DNA of 64,000 nt from the NCBI GenBank assembly GCA_021773015.1, contig JAJFKW010000001.1, forward strand, positions 2,463,305-2,527,304. The letters run 5' to 3'. Below, one piece after another: positions 25,501 to 35,077 of this stretch. Both the position numbers and the translations under genes were made by a program. Origin of the DNA: Woeseia sp. Lineage in GTDB: Bacteria; Pseudomonadota; Gammaproteobacteria; Steroidobacterales; Woeseiaceae. The stretch's first letter is position 1. The number at the start of each line of letters is the position of its first letter. The notes under the pieces are model-generated. The model had not been told where the DNA came from and did no database searches. It was given only the letters and a program-made list of their open reading frames with translations.

Positions 25501-26409
25501 TTAGATCGACAGACCCTTCAAACGTTGCTGACCAAGATGGTCGCGAAATGCACTCAGCGATGCCACATTACCGATTGCTCGATGAAACTTGCGCGTAAGG
25601 TGTCGGATCTCGTCATACCAACCGGCGGAGTGAGTTTGTAACCGTTTAATAATTGGTGGCGTTCGTGGGTCAATTTGACCGCGCTTGTCTGCTCGAAACT
25701 GACGGCCCGTCCAGTCCACCAGCAGAAGGTAATCTTGCTTGGTAATCGGTAGTGAAAATACATTGTTGGGATTTCCGATCATCGGTGCGAGTTTTTCGTC
25801 TCGATTGTCGATGCGGGCCTTTATCGAGGTATGTAACGAAGTTTCTGGGGTCTCGGCTGTGTTGGCTCTAATAGGGTTTAGATCCACATAGGCCATACAT
25901 TTCAATACCGACTGGTCATCTAGCAGTGCTTGAGATCTAAAGCGGCCCTCCCAGAATCGGCCTTTACAGCCATCTTCCTGGTTTGCACGTCTGGCCAGCG
26001 GCTCGTTGATGCTTCTCATGAACCAGCTGATGCTACCCAGGCGTGCGCGCCATTTGTCGATCAACGACCTTTGGCGAGCGGCATCGAGTTGCTCAAACCA
26101 CTCCGGCAAGCGGTAAAGTCGGGTCCAACGTTCGATGACTTCGTCATCGGTCCAGGCGCACAGCGATTTACTGTCGATATGCAGCACGACATGGTAATGA
26201 TTGCTCATCACCGTGTAGGCACACAGATCAATGGCGAAGATCTCGGTGAGTTCGATCAGTCTGTTCTCAACCCACTGTCGGCGATGTTCAAAGTTGTAGC
26301 CGGTTAGCGCATCTTTGCCACAGAGGAAGGCACGACGGACGCAACGGCTTACGCAGTGGTAATAGGGCGTCTGCTCTGGATCGATCAATACGCTGCGTGG
26401 CAATGTCAT
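25501..26409 (-). CDS. REP-associated tyrosine transposase (RAYT, Y1/HUH family)
   Basis: 302 residues. Begins PRSVLIDPEQTPYYHCVSRCVRRAFLC, a typical RAYT start. HUH metal motif in TVMSNHYHVVLHI (~66-78). The catalytic Tyr lies in MAYVDLNPIRAN, and GRFWEGRFRSQALLD precedes it. Y1 transposases nick single-stranded DNA at REP hairpins. The gene is bracketed by repeats carrying GGACACCCA in inverted orientation. Its start codon lies within the first copy of a 108-bp tandem duplication, so its own 5' end and promoter are duplicated upstream. Confidence 0.9.
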   Translation of the reverse strand: MTLPRSVLIDPEQTPYYHCVSRCVRRAFLCGKDALTGYNFEHRRQWVENRLIELTEIFAIDLCAYTVMSNHYHVVLHIDSKSLCAWTDDEVIERWTRLYRLPEWFEQLDAARQRSLIDKWRARLGSISWFMRSINEPLARRANQEDGCKGRFWEGRFRSQALLDDQSVLKCMAYVDLNPIRANTAETPETSLHTSIKARIDNRDEKLAPMIGNPNNVFSLPITKQDYLLLVDWTGRQFRADKRGQIDPRTPPIIKRLQTHSAGWYDEIRHLTRKFHRAIGNVASLSAFRDHLGQQRLKGLSI

Positions 26410-26645
26410 GCCACACAGTTAATCGCAACATCAACAAGACTGCAGTCTGCGTTTTTCCACAATACCGACGGATTATCGTGGGTGTCCTGATGAATACTCC
26501 CTGCGTGGCAATGTCATGCCACACAGTTAATCGCAACATCAACAAGACTGCAGTCTGCGTTTTTCCGCAATACCACCGGTTTATCGTGGGTGTCCTGATG
26601 AATACTCTCCGCCGGATTATCGTGGGTGTCCTGATGAATACTCTC
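26393..26645 (-). repeat. Tandem 108-bp duplication plus truncated third copy
   Basis: Copy 1 is 26393-26500, copy 2 is 26501-26610 (differing at a few positions), and a third partial copy is 26611-26645. Each unit begins with the RAYT start region (ctgcgtggcaatgtcatgcc), includes actgcagtctgcgtttttcc, and ends with a REP-like ttatcgtgggtgtcctgatg. Copy 1 overlaps the transposase start codon. Probably generated by misfired RAYT activity or replication slippage. Confidence 0.85.
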
Positions 26646-26683
26646 TGATGAATCGTTGCCGAAAGGGGCCTTTTGATTTTGGC

Positions 26684-26742
26684 GGCCAGGGGCGGATCGA
26701 CTCACGAAGCGAATCAAGATGGCGCAGCGGCTAGAAGTGAGT
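26684..26742 (-). repeat. tRNA-Phe-like fragment with structured repeat
   Basis: ggccaggggcgga, the antisense of a tRNA-Phe 3' acceptor/T-stem, followed by short hairpins (gactcacgaagcgaatc). It is related to the blocks at 29898 and 30050. The segment ends in an 8-bp hairpin (aagtgagt/actcactt, 26735-26759) abutting the PIN gene stop. Confidence 0.5.
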
Positions 26743-26757
26743 TTAAGTGATACTCAC

Positions 26758-27354
26758 TTATGTCGGCAGTGTGTATTTGACGTTGCCCCTCGTGACGACA
26801 ATCAGTTTTCTCTTGCACAGCTCGTCGACAAGCGCTGACAAATCTGCGTCGCTTAGGGATTCGGAGACGAGATTGCTAATCGTGTTCTGGAGCGTTTTGA
26901 CTTTTCTGGGTCTTGACTGGCCACGCCCAACGAGGTTCTTCACAATCGCGTCGATCTTGTCGTCCTTTTTAGCTTGTTTCGGTATCCGCAAGTTCGGTAT
27001 CTCGGCCAGGTCACTTTCTCGACGGATTTGGATCTTCTTGCCCTTCAGATGGCGAATCAGCGGATCGAAACCCTTGTCCTTGCTGATCACGTGAAAGCTG
27101 CCTGCCGGATCGGCTGCCACTAGTTCGCCAATGTAGTAGGCGATATGGAAGTCCAATGCGTTCGGCCCGCTGCCGTCAATCTCAACGTATTTCGCTTTGT
27201 CTCCGAGCGTCTGCATCGCGACGGCTACGTGACGGGGCACCTTGGTTTGGTTCGCACCGATGAATACGAACACCTTGAAAGAATGAACTGCGAGAATATT
27301 TAGATTTCTTGGCTGGACATTCTCGAAGTCGATCAGGACGTAGTTGGTTGTCAA
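26758..27354 (-). CDS. PIN-like (NYN-type) domain protein
   Basis: 198 residues. N-terminal VLIDFENVQPRNL has the first catalytic Asp. VFVFIGANQTKVP, SGPNALDFHIAYYIGELVAA and FHVISKDKGFDPLIRHLK supply further conserved Asp residues of the PIN/NYN nuclease fold. Such proteins cleave RNA or act in RNA processing or defence. Residues ~125-198 form a separate helical tail (possible winged helix: LSALVDELCKRKLIVVTRGNVKYTL). Monocistronic. Confidence 0.75.
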   Translation of the reverse strand: MTTNYVLIDFENVQPRNLNILAVHSFKVFVFIGANQTKVPRHVAVAMQTLGDKAKYVEIDGSGPNALDFHIAYYIGELVAADPAGSFHVISKDKGFDPLIRHLKGKKIQIRRESDLAEIPNLRIPKQAKKDDKIDAIVKNLVGRGQSRPRKVKTLQNTISNLVSESLSDADLSALVDELCKRKLIVVTRGNVKYTLPT

Positions 27355-27571
27355 AATTGTCTCCGTGAAATAGTTTGTGAAAAATGCAGGACATTCTACT
27401 ATGTTGGTAGTGCATGCAGGCCATCGGCGGTCTGTGTATTCGTGCTTCGCCGTGCGGCGAAGCTAACTGCGGTAAAGATTCTCAGAACTCCGCTACTGCG
27501 TGGGGGTCAAATTCAGGCACGGCGCCGCTCTCAGAACCAGGCAGGCACGTCATTTATCCGGAGTTCGTCGA

Positions 27572-29053
27572 GTGAAAGCGAAGCAGCGACCATACCAATA
27601 TTACGATTCCACAATCTCAATTTGCAGTACATGCCTGACTCGCGTTGACGCCAAGATTGTATTCCAGGACGGCTGTGTGTGGATGTTGAAGCGATGTCCC
27701 AAGCACGGTGCTGAACGTGTTCTGATGGCGGATGATATCGCCTATTACAAGTTGGCCAGAGAAACGTTCATCAAGACACCGGAACAGGTCATCACCCCCA
27801 ATACGCCGGTTCGCTATGGGTGCCCGTATGACTGCGGAATTTGTCCGGACCATGAGCAACACGGCTGTACGCTGCTGATCGAGGTTACGGACAACTGTAA
27901 CTTGCGGTGTCCCACCTGTTACGCCGGAAGCGGGCCGGAACGGCAGACACACCGCAGTTTAGAACAGATTGAGCGCATGTTGGATCGAGCGGTTGCGAAT
28001 GAAGGCGAGCCTTCGATCATCCAGATTTCGGGGGGTGAGCCGACCGTACACCCGCAGTTTTTTGAGATTCTCAAACTGGCACGGCAGCGACCCATCGGAC
28101 ACCTCATGGTGAACACAAATGGGATACGCATCGCGAATGAGCCGGGATTCGCGGAACGCCTCGCGGAGTTCACTCCCGGCCTGGAAATCTACCTGCAATT
28201 CGATTCCTTTCGTCCTGAAGTATTGAAAGCGCTGAGAGCTTCAGATCTCAGAAGTACTCACACCCGTGCCATTGACCGCCTTAATGAAACCGGCATACAT
28301 ACAACGCTTGTCGCGACGATACGGCGCGGTCTTAACGACGACGAAATGGGCGAGATTATTGACTACGCGACACAGCAGCCTTGCGTGCGTGGCGTTACTT
28401 TTCAGCCCGTTCAAGCTGCGGGCCGACTCGAAGGGTACGAGTCTGGTTACAACAACGAACGAGACCGATTAACCTTGACAGAAATTCGTCGCAGAATCCT
28501 CGAGCAGTGTCCAGTGTTTGCGCCTGAAGATCTCATCCCGGTTCCGTGCCACCCGGACCATCTCGCTATGGCCTATGCGCTCAAACTCGATTCCGGCCTA
28601 GTACCACTCACCGGTCTGGTTGATCCGGAATTTCTAATCGATGCCGGTGGAGCAACTATTACTTATGAAGCGGAACCCGCCATTCGTGAGCACTTCCTTA
28701 ATCTGTTCTCAACCCATCACTCGATCACATCGCAGACTGATGCAATGAGCGATTTTCTCGATACGCTCGACCGCTCTCCCACGGAACAACTAGGCTACGC
28801 AAATATATTTCGAATATTAATTGTCGAGTTTATCGATGCTCAGGGATTTGACCTTCGCTCTATACGCAAGACCTGTGTGCACATTGTTCATCCCGACGGC
28901 AAGAGAGTTATCCCGTTTGATACCTACAACCTGTTGTATCGTGATGGACTGGAACAGCATGTTCTCGAACCACTGCGCAGTCGAGAATTCGTGCCGCTGA
29001 GCGGGCCCATATCACTCGCCCGCTACCGGGATTCTGAGAACTCATTGCCGTGA
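27572..29053 (+). CDS. Radical SAM protein, tetraether-lipid-synthase (Tes/MJ0619)-like
   Basis: GTG 27572 is chosen over an upstream start because conserved sequence begins there; 493 residues. An N-terminal rubredoxin-like CxxC (Cys18, Cys21) and CPKHG, then an extra Cys cluster YGCPYDCGICPDHEQHGC (84-99), then the radical SAM motif CNLRCPTC (109-116) and GGEPTVHP. The four-part Cys layout matches the Tes/MJ0619 family, whose archaeal member joins two lipid chains and whose bacterial relatives are linked to membrane-spanning lipids. The function here is inferred. A methyltransferase gene overlaps its stop. Confidence 0.8.
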   Translation: MKAKQRPYQYYDSTISICSTCLTRVDAKIVFQDGCVWMLKRCPKHGAERVLMADDIAYYKLARETFIKTPEQVITPNTPVRYGCPYDCGICPDHEQHGCTLLIEVTDNCNLRCPTCYAGSGPERQTHRSLEQIERMLDRAVANEGEPSIIQISGGEPTVHPQFFEILKLARQRPIGHLMVNTNGIRIANEPGFAERLAEFTPGLEIYLQFDSFRPEVLKALRASDLRSTHTRAIDRLNETGIHTTLVATIRRGLNDDEMGEIIDYATQQPCVRGVTFQPVQAAGRLEGYESGYNNERDRLTLTEIRRRILEQCPVFAPEDLIPVPCHPDHLAMAYALKLDSGLVPLTGLVDPEFLIDAGGATITYEAEPAIREHFLNLFSTHHSITSQTDAMSDFLDTLDRSPTEQLGYANIFRILIVEFIDAQGFDLRSIRKTCVHIVHPDGKRVIPFDTYNLLYRDGLEQHVLEPLRSREFVPLSGPISLARYRDSENSLP

Positions 29054-29838
29054 GCGCTGCGAATCAGATGCTCGCGAGGTGTTGCGCCGAGCTCTATGAA
29101 TTGCCAATCGTTGAGTACCTTCTGGGCCAGAGTTTTCATCCGGGTGGCACGAAATTGACGCGGCAGCTGGCGACAGCAACCCTTGTCTCGCCAAACTCGC
29201 GAGTGCTTGACGTCGCTTGTGGCAGCGGTACTTCAGCGCGCCTGCTTGCAGCGAACTTTGGCGCAGTCGTTGCAGGCTGCGATTATTCAACTACCAACAT
29301 CCAACGTGCAGAACAAGCCTCTCGCACTGCTGGCGTGAATCATAAAACGCAATTCGTGAGGGCTGACGCGGAGCAGCTACCGTTCGCTGCGGAATCCTTC
29401 GATATCACTTTTTGCGAGTGCAGCTTGTGCCTCTTCGCGGATATGAATACGGCACTTCAAGGAATTCGCCGTGTTTTGAAGCCGGGCGGCCGGATTGGCA
29501 TTTCCGATTTCTTCTTGAATGCACCCGTCCCAGACAGTCTTGACGGATTGCTAGGGAAGGTTCTTTGTGTTGCCGCCGCACAGTCAGCCGACGGCTATCG
29601 CGAGTCGTTATCTCAGGCAGGTTTCGAATACATTCGAATTCGTACGGTGAACTGGACACTGGCCGACATGATTCGGCGCATCCGTCGCCGACTCAAACTC
29701 TTGGCAACGGCGAACGTAGCGGCAAACACGAGTCTGCCTGTCGACTTTGGTGATCCTGCTGCAGTACTCGCCGATCTTGAAAATTTTATTGCGAGCGGCG
29801 GTGCCGGCTATCTCATCGCAACTGCCCGTCGGGCCTAA
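29050..29838 (+). CDS. Class I SAM-dependent methyltransferase
   Basis: 262 residues from GTG 29050, overlapping the radical SAM stop by 4 bases (GTGA), so translationally coupled. Motif I VLDVACGSGTSARLLA, acidic loop CDYS, motif post-I with RADAEQLPFAAESFDITFCECSLCLF, and VLKPGGRIGISDFFL: the UbiE/methyltransferase-11 layout. The N-terminal LYELPIVEYLLGQSFHPGG is shared with a subgroup I recall next to radical SAM genes. It probably methylates the product or a substrate of the enzyme encoded at 27572. Confidence 0.85.
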   Translation: MSAANQMLARCCAELYELPIVEYLLGQSFHPGGTKLTRQLATATLVSPNSRVLDVACGSGTSARLLAANFGAVVAGCDYSTTNIQRAEQASRTAGVNHKTQFVRADAEQLPFAAESFDITFCECSLCLFADMNTALQGIRRVLKPGGRIGISDFFLNAPVPDSLDGLLGKVLCVAAAQSADGYRESLSQAGFEYIRIRTVNWTLADMIRRIRRRLKLLATANVAANTSLPVDFGDPAAVLADLENFIASGGAGYLIATARRA

Positions 29839-29897
29839 AGGGTGGCCCATTCAATCGGAGCGCCGCGCCAACCGATAAGACGCGCTTGCTACGAGTA

Positions 29898-30211
29898 CGG
29901 CGGATCAGTTCGCGAAGCGAACTAGACAGCGAAGCTGCCCGAAGGGTGAGGATCGCCTGAGGGCGATCCGAATCAATCGAACGTGGTTCACTGCGTGTGG
30001 CTACGAACACGAAGGCCCCCTTAGTGGCGGCTTCGAGCGTTTGGCGGCAGGGGCGGACCAGCCGGCGAAGCCAGCTAGCGATGCGCAGCTACCCGAGTGT
30101 AGCGAGGGCGAGAATCGGCCAATGCCGATTCGCAGTCAATCGAACCGAGCCTGTCAGATCGATTAGCGTTTCACTTGGCAGTTGAATTCAACTGAGAGCA
30201 CGCGGATTTTC
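29898..30211. repeat. Two structured repeat blocks plus tRNA-Phe-like fragment
   Basis: Block A (~29898-29982) and block B (~30050-30146) align throughout. Each starts gcgga(t/c)cag, contains a run of short perfect hairpins (gttcgcgaagcgaac; ggatcgcctgagggcgatcc; agaatcggccaatgccgatt) and ends tcaatcgaac. Block B leads into tcgaacc, a 51-nt insert (30147-30197), then the tRNA-Phe anticodon-stem antisense gcacgcggattttc (30198-30211). No gene in the 29839-30237 interval. Confidence 0.65.
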
Positions 30212-30237
30212 GTCCGCAGCTTGCCTCGGCAATACGC

Positions 30238-32040
30238 CTACGCGGGAGGCGCATCACGAAGAACAGAGAGGAATCGGTCGCCGTAGCGATCCAATTTGGT
30301 TTGCCCGACGCCGCCGATACTCAGCAGCTCCGATGTTGTTTGCGGTCGAAACGTCAGCATCTCCTGCAGAGTCTTGTCATGAAAAATGACGTACGCAGGC
30401 ACATTTTGCTCGCTCGCCAGCGACTGCCGGCAGGTGCGTAGCGCTTCCCACAAATCTATATCTTCGTCGGCGACAACTCGATCCCGTGCCACTCGCCTCG
30501 ATGTCACGACTGACCGCTTCGGATCTTCCCGAAACTGCAATGGCGTCGTGCCTCGCAGCACGCCACGACTCGTTTCTGTCAGGACCAGCGCACCAAAACG
30601 AGCCGCATCAGACCGCAAGTAGCCAGCAACGATTAACTGGCGTGCGACCGAGCGCCAGGTGGTGGATGGTAGGTCCTTTCCTATTCCGAAAACGGAAAGC
30701 TGATCGTGCCCATTCTGCAGAACCTTGTCGGTCGCCTTTCCAAGCAGTACATCGACAAGGTGCGCGGCACCGAAGCGCTGACCTGACCGATAAACTGTCG
30801 ACAGTAGTTTCTGGGCCGCTTCTGCCCCGTCCCAGGTATTTGCCGGTGATAAGCAACCATCACAGTTGCCGCAATCGTCGTCTTGTGAATCGCCGAAATA
30901 CGCGAGCAACGGCCGACGTCGGCAGCCGGTAACCTCGCACCAACCCAACAACGCATCGAGCTTTAAGCTTTCGTAGCGCTTGTACTCCTCGCCTGCCTGG
31001 GATTCGTCGAGCATCTGCCGCAGGCGCACTACATCTTGCAGGCCGTAGACCATCCAGGCGTCAGCGGGCTCGCCGTCTCGGCCGGCTCTGCCAGTTTCCT
31101 GGTAGTAGGACTCAACACTCTTGGGCAGATCGAGATGGGCAACGAAGCGCACGTCCGGCTTATCGATACCCATTCCGAATGCGATTGTCGCGACGATCAC
31201 CAAACCGTCTTCAGCGAGAAAGCGGCGCTGGTTTTCTGCACGCACATCGGCGGCCAGTCCAGCATGATACGGCATCGCCTCGAAGCCCTGTGCGCACAAC
31301 CAACTGGCGATGCTTTCTGTCTTCTTGCGCGACAGGCAATAGACGATTCCTGCTTCGCCGCGATGCGTTTGCAGGAACTTCAACAGTTGCCCCCGTGCAT
31401 CATTTTTTACTTGCACCGCGTAACCGATATTCGGTCGGTCGAATGGCGCGACGAAAATTTCGGGTTCGTGAAGCTTAAGTCGATCAACAATTTCCTCCCG
31501 CGTCTTATCAGTTGCAGTGGCCGTTACCGCCATGCGCGGGACTCCGGGGAATACGGCACCAAGATCACCCAGTCCCAGATAGTCATGGCGAAAATCGTGG
31601 CCCCACTGGGACACACAGTGCGCTTCATCAATAGCAATGATTGATAACGGTATGTCACGTAACAATGACTTGGTGTGCTCGGTGACCAAGCGTTCCGGCG
31701 CGACATACAAGAGCTGCAACCTGCCCTGCCGAAGCTTGGTCATCACCTCCCGCCTCTCATCAGGCGACTGGCTGGAATTCAGAAACTCCGCTGCGATGCC
31801 GAGTTCACGCAGTGCCGTGACCTGATCCTGCATCAGCGCAATCAGGGGCGAGACGATGAGACCCGTTCCCTCCTTCAGCATTGCCGGAATCTGGTAGCAC
31901 AACGACTTACCACCGCCTGTCGGCATGATCACGAGGGAGTCGCGCCCCTGCAGCGTGGCCTCGATGATCGACTGCTGTTGTCCCCGGAACTCTGGATAGC
32001 CGAAGACATCTTCTAGAACTTCCTTTGGGGAAAGGCTCAT
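30238..32040 (-). CDS. recQ: ATP-dependent DNA helicase RecQ
   Basis: 600 residues from ATG 32040 ([19 protein letters not shown]), with an upstream ATG at 32067 possible. Motif 0 [10 protein letters not shown], Walker [66 protein letters not shown] Zn-binding RecQ-C domain ([23 protein letters not shown]) follows, then a winged helix and a C-terminal HRDC domain (~525-595). It unwinds recombination and stalled-fork intermediates. Full-length. Confidence 0.95.
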   Translation of the reverse strand: MSLSPKEVLEDVFGYPEFRGQQQSIIEATLQGRDSLVIMPTGGGKSLCYQIPAMLKEGTGLIVSPLIALMQDQVTALRELGIAAEFLNSSQSPDERREVMTKLRQGRLQLLYVAPERLVTEHTKSLLRDIPLSIIAIDEAHCVSQWGHDFRHDYLGLGDLGAVFPGVPRMAVTATATDKTREEIVDRLKLHEPEIFVAPFDRPNIGYAVQVKNDARGQLLKFLQTHRGEAGIVYCLSRKKTESIASWLCAQGFEAMPYHAGLAADVRAENQRRFLAEDGLVIVATIAFGMGIDKPDVRFVAHLDLPKSVESYYQETGRAGRDGEPADAWMVYGLQDVVRLRQMLDESQAGEEYKRYESLKLDALLGWCEVTGCRRRPLLAYFGDSQDDDCGNCDGCLSPANTWDGAEAAQKLLSTVYRSGQRFGAAHLVDVLLGKATDKVLQNGHDQLSVFGIGKDLPSTTWRSVARQLIVAGYLRSDAARFGALVLTETSRGVLRGTTPLQFREDPKRSVVTSRRVARDRVVADEDIDLWEALRTCRQSLASEQNVPAYVIFHDKTLQEMLTFRPQTTSELLSIGGVGQTKLDRYGDRFLSVLRDAPPA

Positions 32041-32467
32041 GCGTCTATGATCCGGGCTCGGGATCACTACAGCAATGCGAGTTGCATGACTTGAGACTCA
32101 TTTAAGATCGTATTTCATATGGCGAACGACCGTCTTCGACAGATCATGAACACGGCGGCGAATATTTATCCGCAAGCTTGTTCCGAAAAAATGCTGATTC
32201 GCGATCCATCGATTCAATCCGTCGGGAGGGGGCCTCAACGGCAATCATATCAGGGTGGCAATGAATCACCGACACGCGGATTTTCAATGAACGGATTTCG
32301 CAACCCACGGTGACTTAAAAATAACTCAGGAACACGTATGGCGACAATTTTCGAATGGTCAGCTTCAGTTAGCTTAAATTGGATGACGGCAGCTGATCCT
32401 GGTTTGGGCACCAAAGTGCTGCTCAACGAAAACCGGGAAATCGGTTCGACCCCTACCCCCAAAATTC
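32041..32467. other. Intergenic with tRNA-Phe scar
   Basis: caccgacacgcggattttca at 32267-32286 is identical over 20 bases to the tRNA-Phe antisense core at 50459-50478. The following atgaacggatttcgcaaccc tract resembles the sequence after the same core at 35641 and 45828. cctggtttgggcaccaaagt at 32398-32417 recurs, nearly identical, at 45939. No gene; a plus-strand ORF at 32119 is the artefactual translation of this scar. Confidence 0.6.
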
Positions 32468-33109
32468 CTAGAGCCAGCTCGGACCTTGCAGTGCCTTCTG
32501 AATGAAGCGAGTAAATAGGTCAAGACTCATTAACCCCGTAATCAGGAACCCCCAGACAGCTCCGGAGAAGTGCGCCATGTGACCGATATTGTCGGCGGCC
32601 TTTTTGTCTTGATACCACGAGTAAAATAGGTAGGCCGCCCCCGCCACAATCTGCGGAATCGCAATCACACCGTATAAGTACAAATTCTGCCATGGTTCAA
32701 AAAGGATCGCGGCGAATACTACGGCTGACACGCCGCCCGATGCCCCCAAAGCTGCATAATTTGGATTCTTATTGTGCCGGACGTAACTCGGAACTGACGA
32801 CACGACAATACCGCCGAAATACAGAAGCATGTATTTCTGAGCACTGAAGTCGCTCAGAAACGTGGGAAAGTAAAACTTCTCAATTGCATTCCCGAATGAC
32901 CACAAGACGAACATGTTAATCGCAAGATGCATCATATCTGCATGAATAAAACCAGACGTCAGAAAGCGATACCATTGATGGTGCTCCCGAATTGTCACCG
33001 GATGAAAGATCAGGAGTGCCTTACCTGTTCGATTCCGCATCAGCATAAAAGAGACAAGGCAGGTAATGCCTACAGTGATGTTAGTGATGCTCAGCGCGTC
33101 GCCGTTCAT
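32468..33109 (-). CDS. Rhomboid-family intramembrane serine protease
   Basis: 213 residues, about six membrane segments. Catalytic Ser124 in ALGASGGVSAVVF (G-x-S-G) and His180 in GHMAHFSGAVWG. HLAINMFVLWSFG (~61-73) has the His/Asn oxyanion region, and FHPVTIREHHQWYRFLTSGFIH is the typical N-terminal pattern. It cleaves transmembrane segments of client proteins; client unknown. Monocistronic. Confidence 0.93.
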   Translation of the reverse strand: MNGDALSITNITVGITCLVSFMLMRNRTGKALLIFHPVTIREHHQWYRFLTSGFIHADMMHLAINMFVLWSFGNAIEKFYFPTFLSDFSAQKYMLLYFGGIVVSSVPSYVRHNKNPNYAALGASGGVSAVVFAAILFEPWQNLYLYGVIAIPQIVAGAAYLFYSWYQDKKAADNIGHMAHFSGAVWGFLITGLMSLDLFTRFIQKALQGPSWL

Positions 33110-33293
33110 GATTTAGAATTGATGAAGTATGGGCAGGCCATACTAATCGATTGCAGCAAGCCGAGAAGGATAGCTTGGCGCGGCGGTGGCTGATTCCGCG
33201 CCCTTTTGCCGGCAATTTCGTTGATATCCCCTCGCCTACGGCGCCAAATCCCTGTTTAAAAAATGTTTCTCTGACGTTCGGCAATAGCAATCG

Positions 33294-34133
33294 CTATTGA
33301 TCGGCGAGTATCCGGCGCCGATCGTACGCGTCGCTGTAACGAACAATGCTGCGGGTTCCAAGTTTGTCACCGTTTTCGAATTCGCTCATTCGCGTGGTTA
33401 CTTCAAACATCGCCTGGCCGATTTGTTCAGCTCTCACAGCGGCACCGATAGGCGCAAAGAACCAAAAAAGAATGTCCTGCCCGATATGCGCTTCTTCATC
33501 GGTCGGCCCGATGTAGTCCGGTCGATACGCAATCACCTGAAGATTCGTTCCCTCGGCGAGCTCAAACAGCGTTCGCTCGGCACGTACTTTTTCGCGCGCC
33601 CACATCGCGCTTGAGTCCTCCGAGATATCACTGGAACTGATGTAGTGAAACGAAATGTCGGACTTGTCACTAACGTGAGTCCACTCCGCCAAAAAGCGTG
33701 CCGGAAAATCGACGTGAATCATGCCGTAGGTTTTTTCGTCGACGCCGACAGAGCTAATTCCGATCGCCCAGTAAACCGCATCTGCGTCCGCTATTTGCCG
33801 CTGAACTGCCGAATAGTCGAGATAATCCATGTGAAGCGTCATCTGTACTTTCCCGGAAGCAACACCGGCCTCGATTCGAGGTGTCACTCGCCGCGTAATG
33901 ACATGAATTCTACTGATATCGGGATTCCCGAGAGCGGCCTTTAAAATGCCATCGCCCGCGGTTCCGCTGGCACCGAAGATCGCGATTGTCTCGTAGGTTG
34001 CCGCTGGCTTCTTAAAGACCGCGATCGCGTCGTCTTTCCGCGCTAGCGTGACCGCCCCGGCGATGTACACCAACGCGAATAGAGCCAATGCTGCGAGCAG
34101 GAATGTTCTTAGGCGGGGAAACTTCATGGACAA
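33294..34133 (-). CDS. Membrane-anchored NAD(P)-binding Rossmann protein (SDR/NmrA-like)
   Basis: 279 residues. A single N-terminal hydrophobic anchor (FLLAALALFALVYIAGAV, ~10-28), then IAIFGASGTAGDGILKAAL (~47-66), the GxxGxxG dinucleotide motif of atypical SDR/NmrA proteins. Later YISSSDISEDSSAMWAREKVRAERTL carries a Ser and the Lys of the extended-SDR active-site region, without a clear YxxxK. Probably a redox or sensor protein facing the cytoplasm or periplasm; substrate unknown. Confidence 0.75.
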   Translation of the reverse strand: MSMKFPRLRTFLLAALALFALVYIAGAVTLARKDDAIAVFKKPAATYETIAIFGASGTAGDGILKAALGNPDISRIHVITRRVTPRIEAGVASGKVQMTLHMDYLDYSAVQRQIADADAVYWAIGISSVGVDEKTYGMIHVDFPARFLAEWTHVSDKSDISFHYISSSDISEDSSAMWAREKVRAERTLFELAEGTNLQVIAYRPDYIGPTDEEAHIGQDILFWFFAPIGAAVRAEQIGQAMFEVTTRMSEFENGDKLGTRSIVRYSDAYDRRRILADQ

Positions 34134-34273
34134 TGGATACTAACACCGCGCTGGCGAAGATCCAGTTGGCCACAATTCAGAATTGATAAGACCGTTTCGC
34201 TCTCGCTGCGAATACTGAACTACATGACCATTCAGCCTAGGTCGATCGGCACAGTAGTTCTTGAGCGCTCATA

Positions 34274-35077
34274 TCAAACGTCCATCGACTGCATTTTTTT
34301 CAGCTCGAGTTGTTCGTATCGAGCTACCAAGTTGCCACGCATTTTTCCGAACACGACGACAAGGATGATACCGATCAGCAACAACGGATAATAAACCGCA
34401 TAGGGCTGAGCAGTCGCTACCGCCGCTACGCCACCGGCAAGGCTGGCGATACCGATGACGAACAGCGCATTCGCAGAAGCGAGGACGAAATGCCGTGCTT
34501 TGCCGCGCGAGGACAGGACACCAATCAGCGCTCCCCATAGCCCGATCACGGCGCCGCCGATTCCGCCGAGCAGCCCGGCACTGCGATCGCCAAACCATTG
34601 CCCGGCAGCTCGCAGCGGATCTTCACCGCTGGCGTATTGATACAGACCGACGTCTCGAATTGACACCGTACCTGCACCTGGAAGAACGAGTGACAGTGTA
34701 AGTTTGTCGACCTGGTCGCCGCTGTTCGAGGAAAAGGGTAAGACGAACGGGCGCCAATCCGAACTGCCGCCAAGTTTGCCAAGTGGGCCGGCAGTTGCCA
34801 GGCTCTTCGTGAAGAATATGCCTGCGTCGCCAAAATGACTGTCCATTTGCAGAAAGCCCTCGCCTTGCAGATCGTCGTACCGAACCATTCCTCTAAGCGC
34901 ATAGACAGGCGAGCTAATGCCGGGGTCGGGCAACGTGAGCAGCAGTTGCTGTCGTTCGCCAGACACGGCGGTTACGGTTATCGGATCATTTGCAAAGTAC
35001 ACGTCACTCAGCAATTCTTCGGCCGGCAACGACATTGGCAGCAAGAGAAAAAACATTGTAAGGCTAAGGGTTTTCAT
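34274..35077 (-). CDS. Exported membrane protein, unknown
   Basis: ATG 35077 is chosen because it starts a signal peptide (MKTLSLTMFFLLLPMSLPA); the longer frame overlaps the regulator fully. 267 residues. An exported beta-rich domain (~20-150) resembles a jelly-roll (carbohydrate-binding-like: GFLQMDSHFGDAGIFF, WRPFVLPFSS, GTVSIRDVGLYQYAS). Three membrane segments follow (~165-240) and a short charged tail. Overlaps the upstream DUF2089-like gene by 14 bases. Confidence 0.7.
   Translation of the reverse strand: MKTLSLTMFFLLLPMSLPAEELLSDVYFANDPITVTAVSGERQQLLLTLPDPGISSPVYALRGMVRYDDLQGEGFLQMDSHFGDAGIFFTKSLATAGPLGKLGGSSDWRPFVLPFSSNSGDQVDKLTLSLVLPGAGTVSIRDVGLYQYASGEDPLRAAGQWFGDRSAGLLGGIGGAVIGLWGALIGVLSSRGKARHFVLASANALFVIGIASLAGGVAAVATAQPYAVYYPLLLIGIILVVVFGKMRGNLVARYEQLELKKMQSMDV

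Noticed and set aside
32119-32313. 64-codon ORF ending in a similar PTRGFS phrase
   Set aside because: Same artefact, over the tRNA-Phe scar at 32267.
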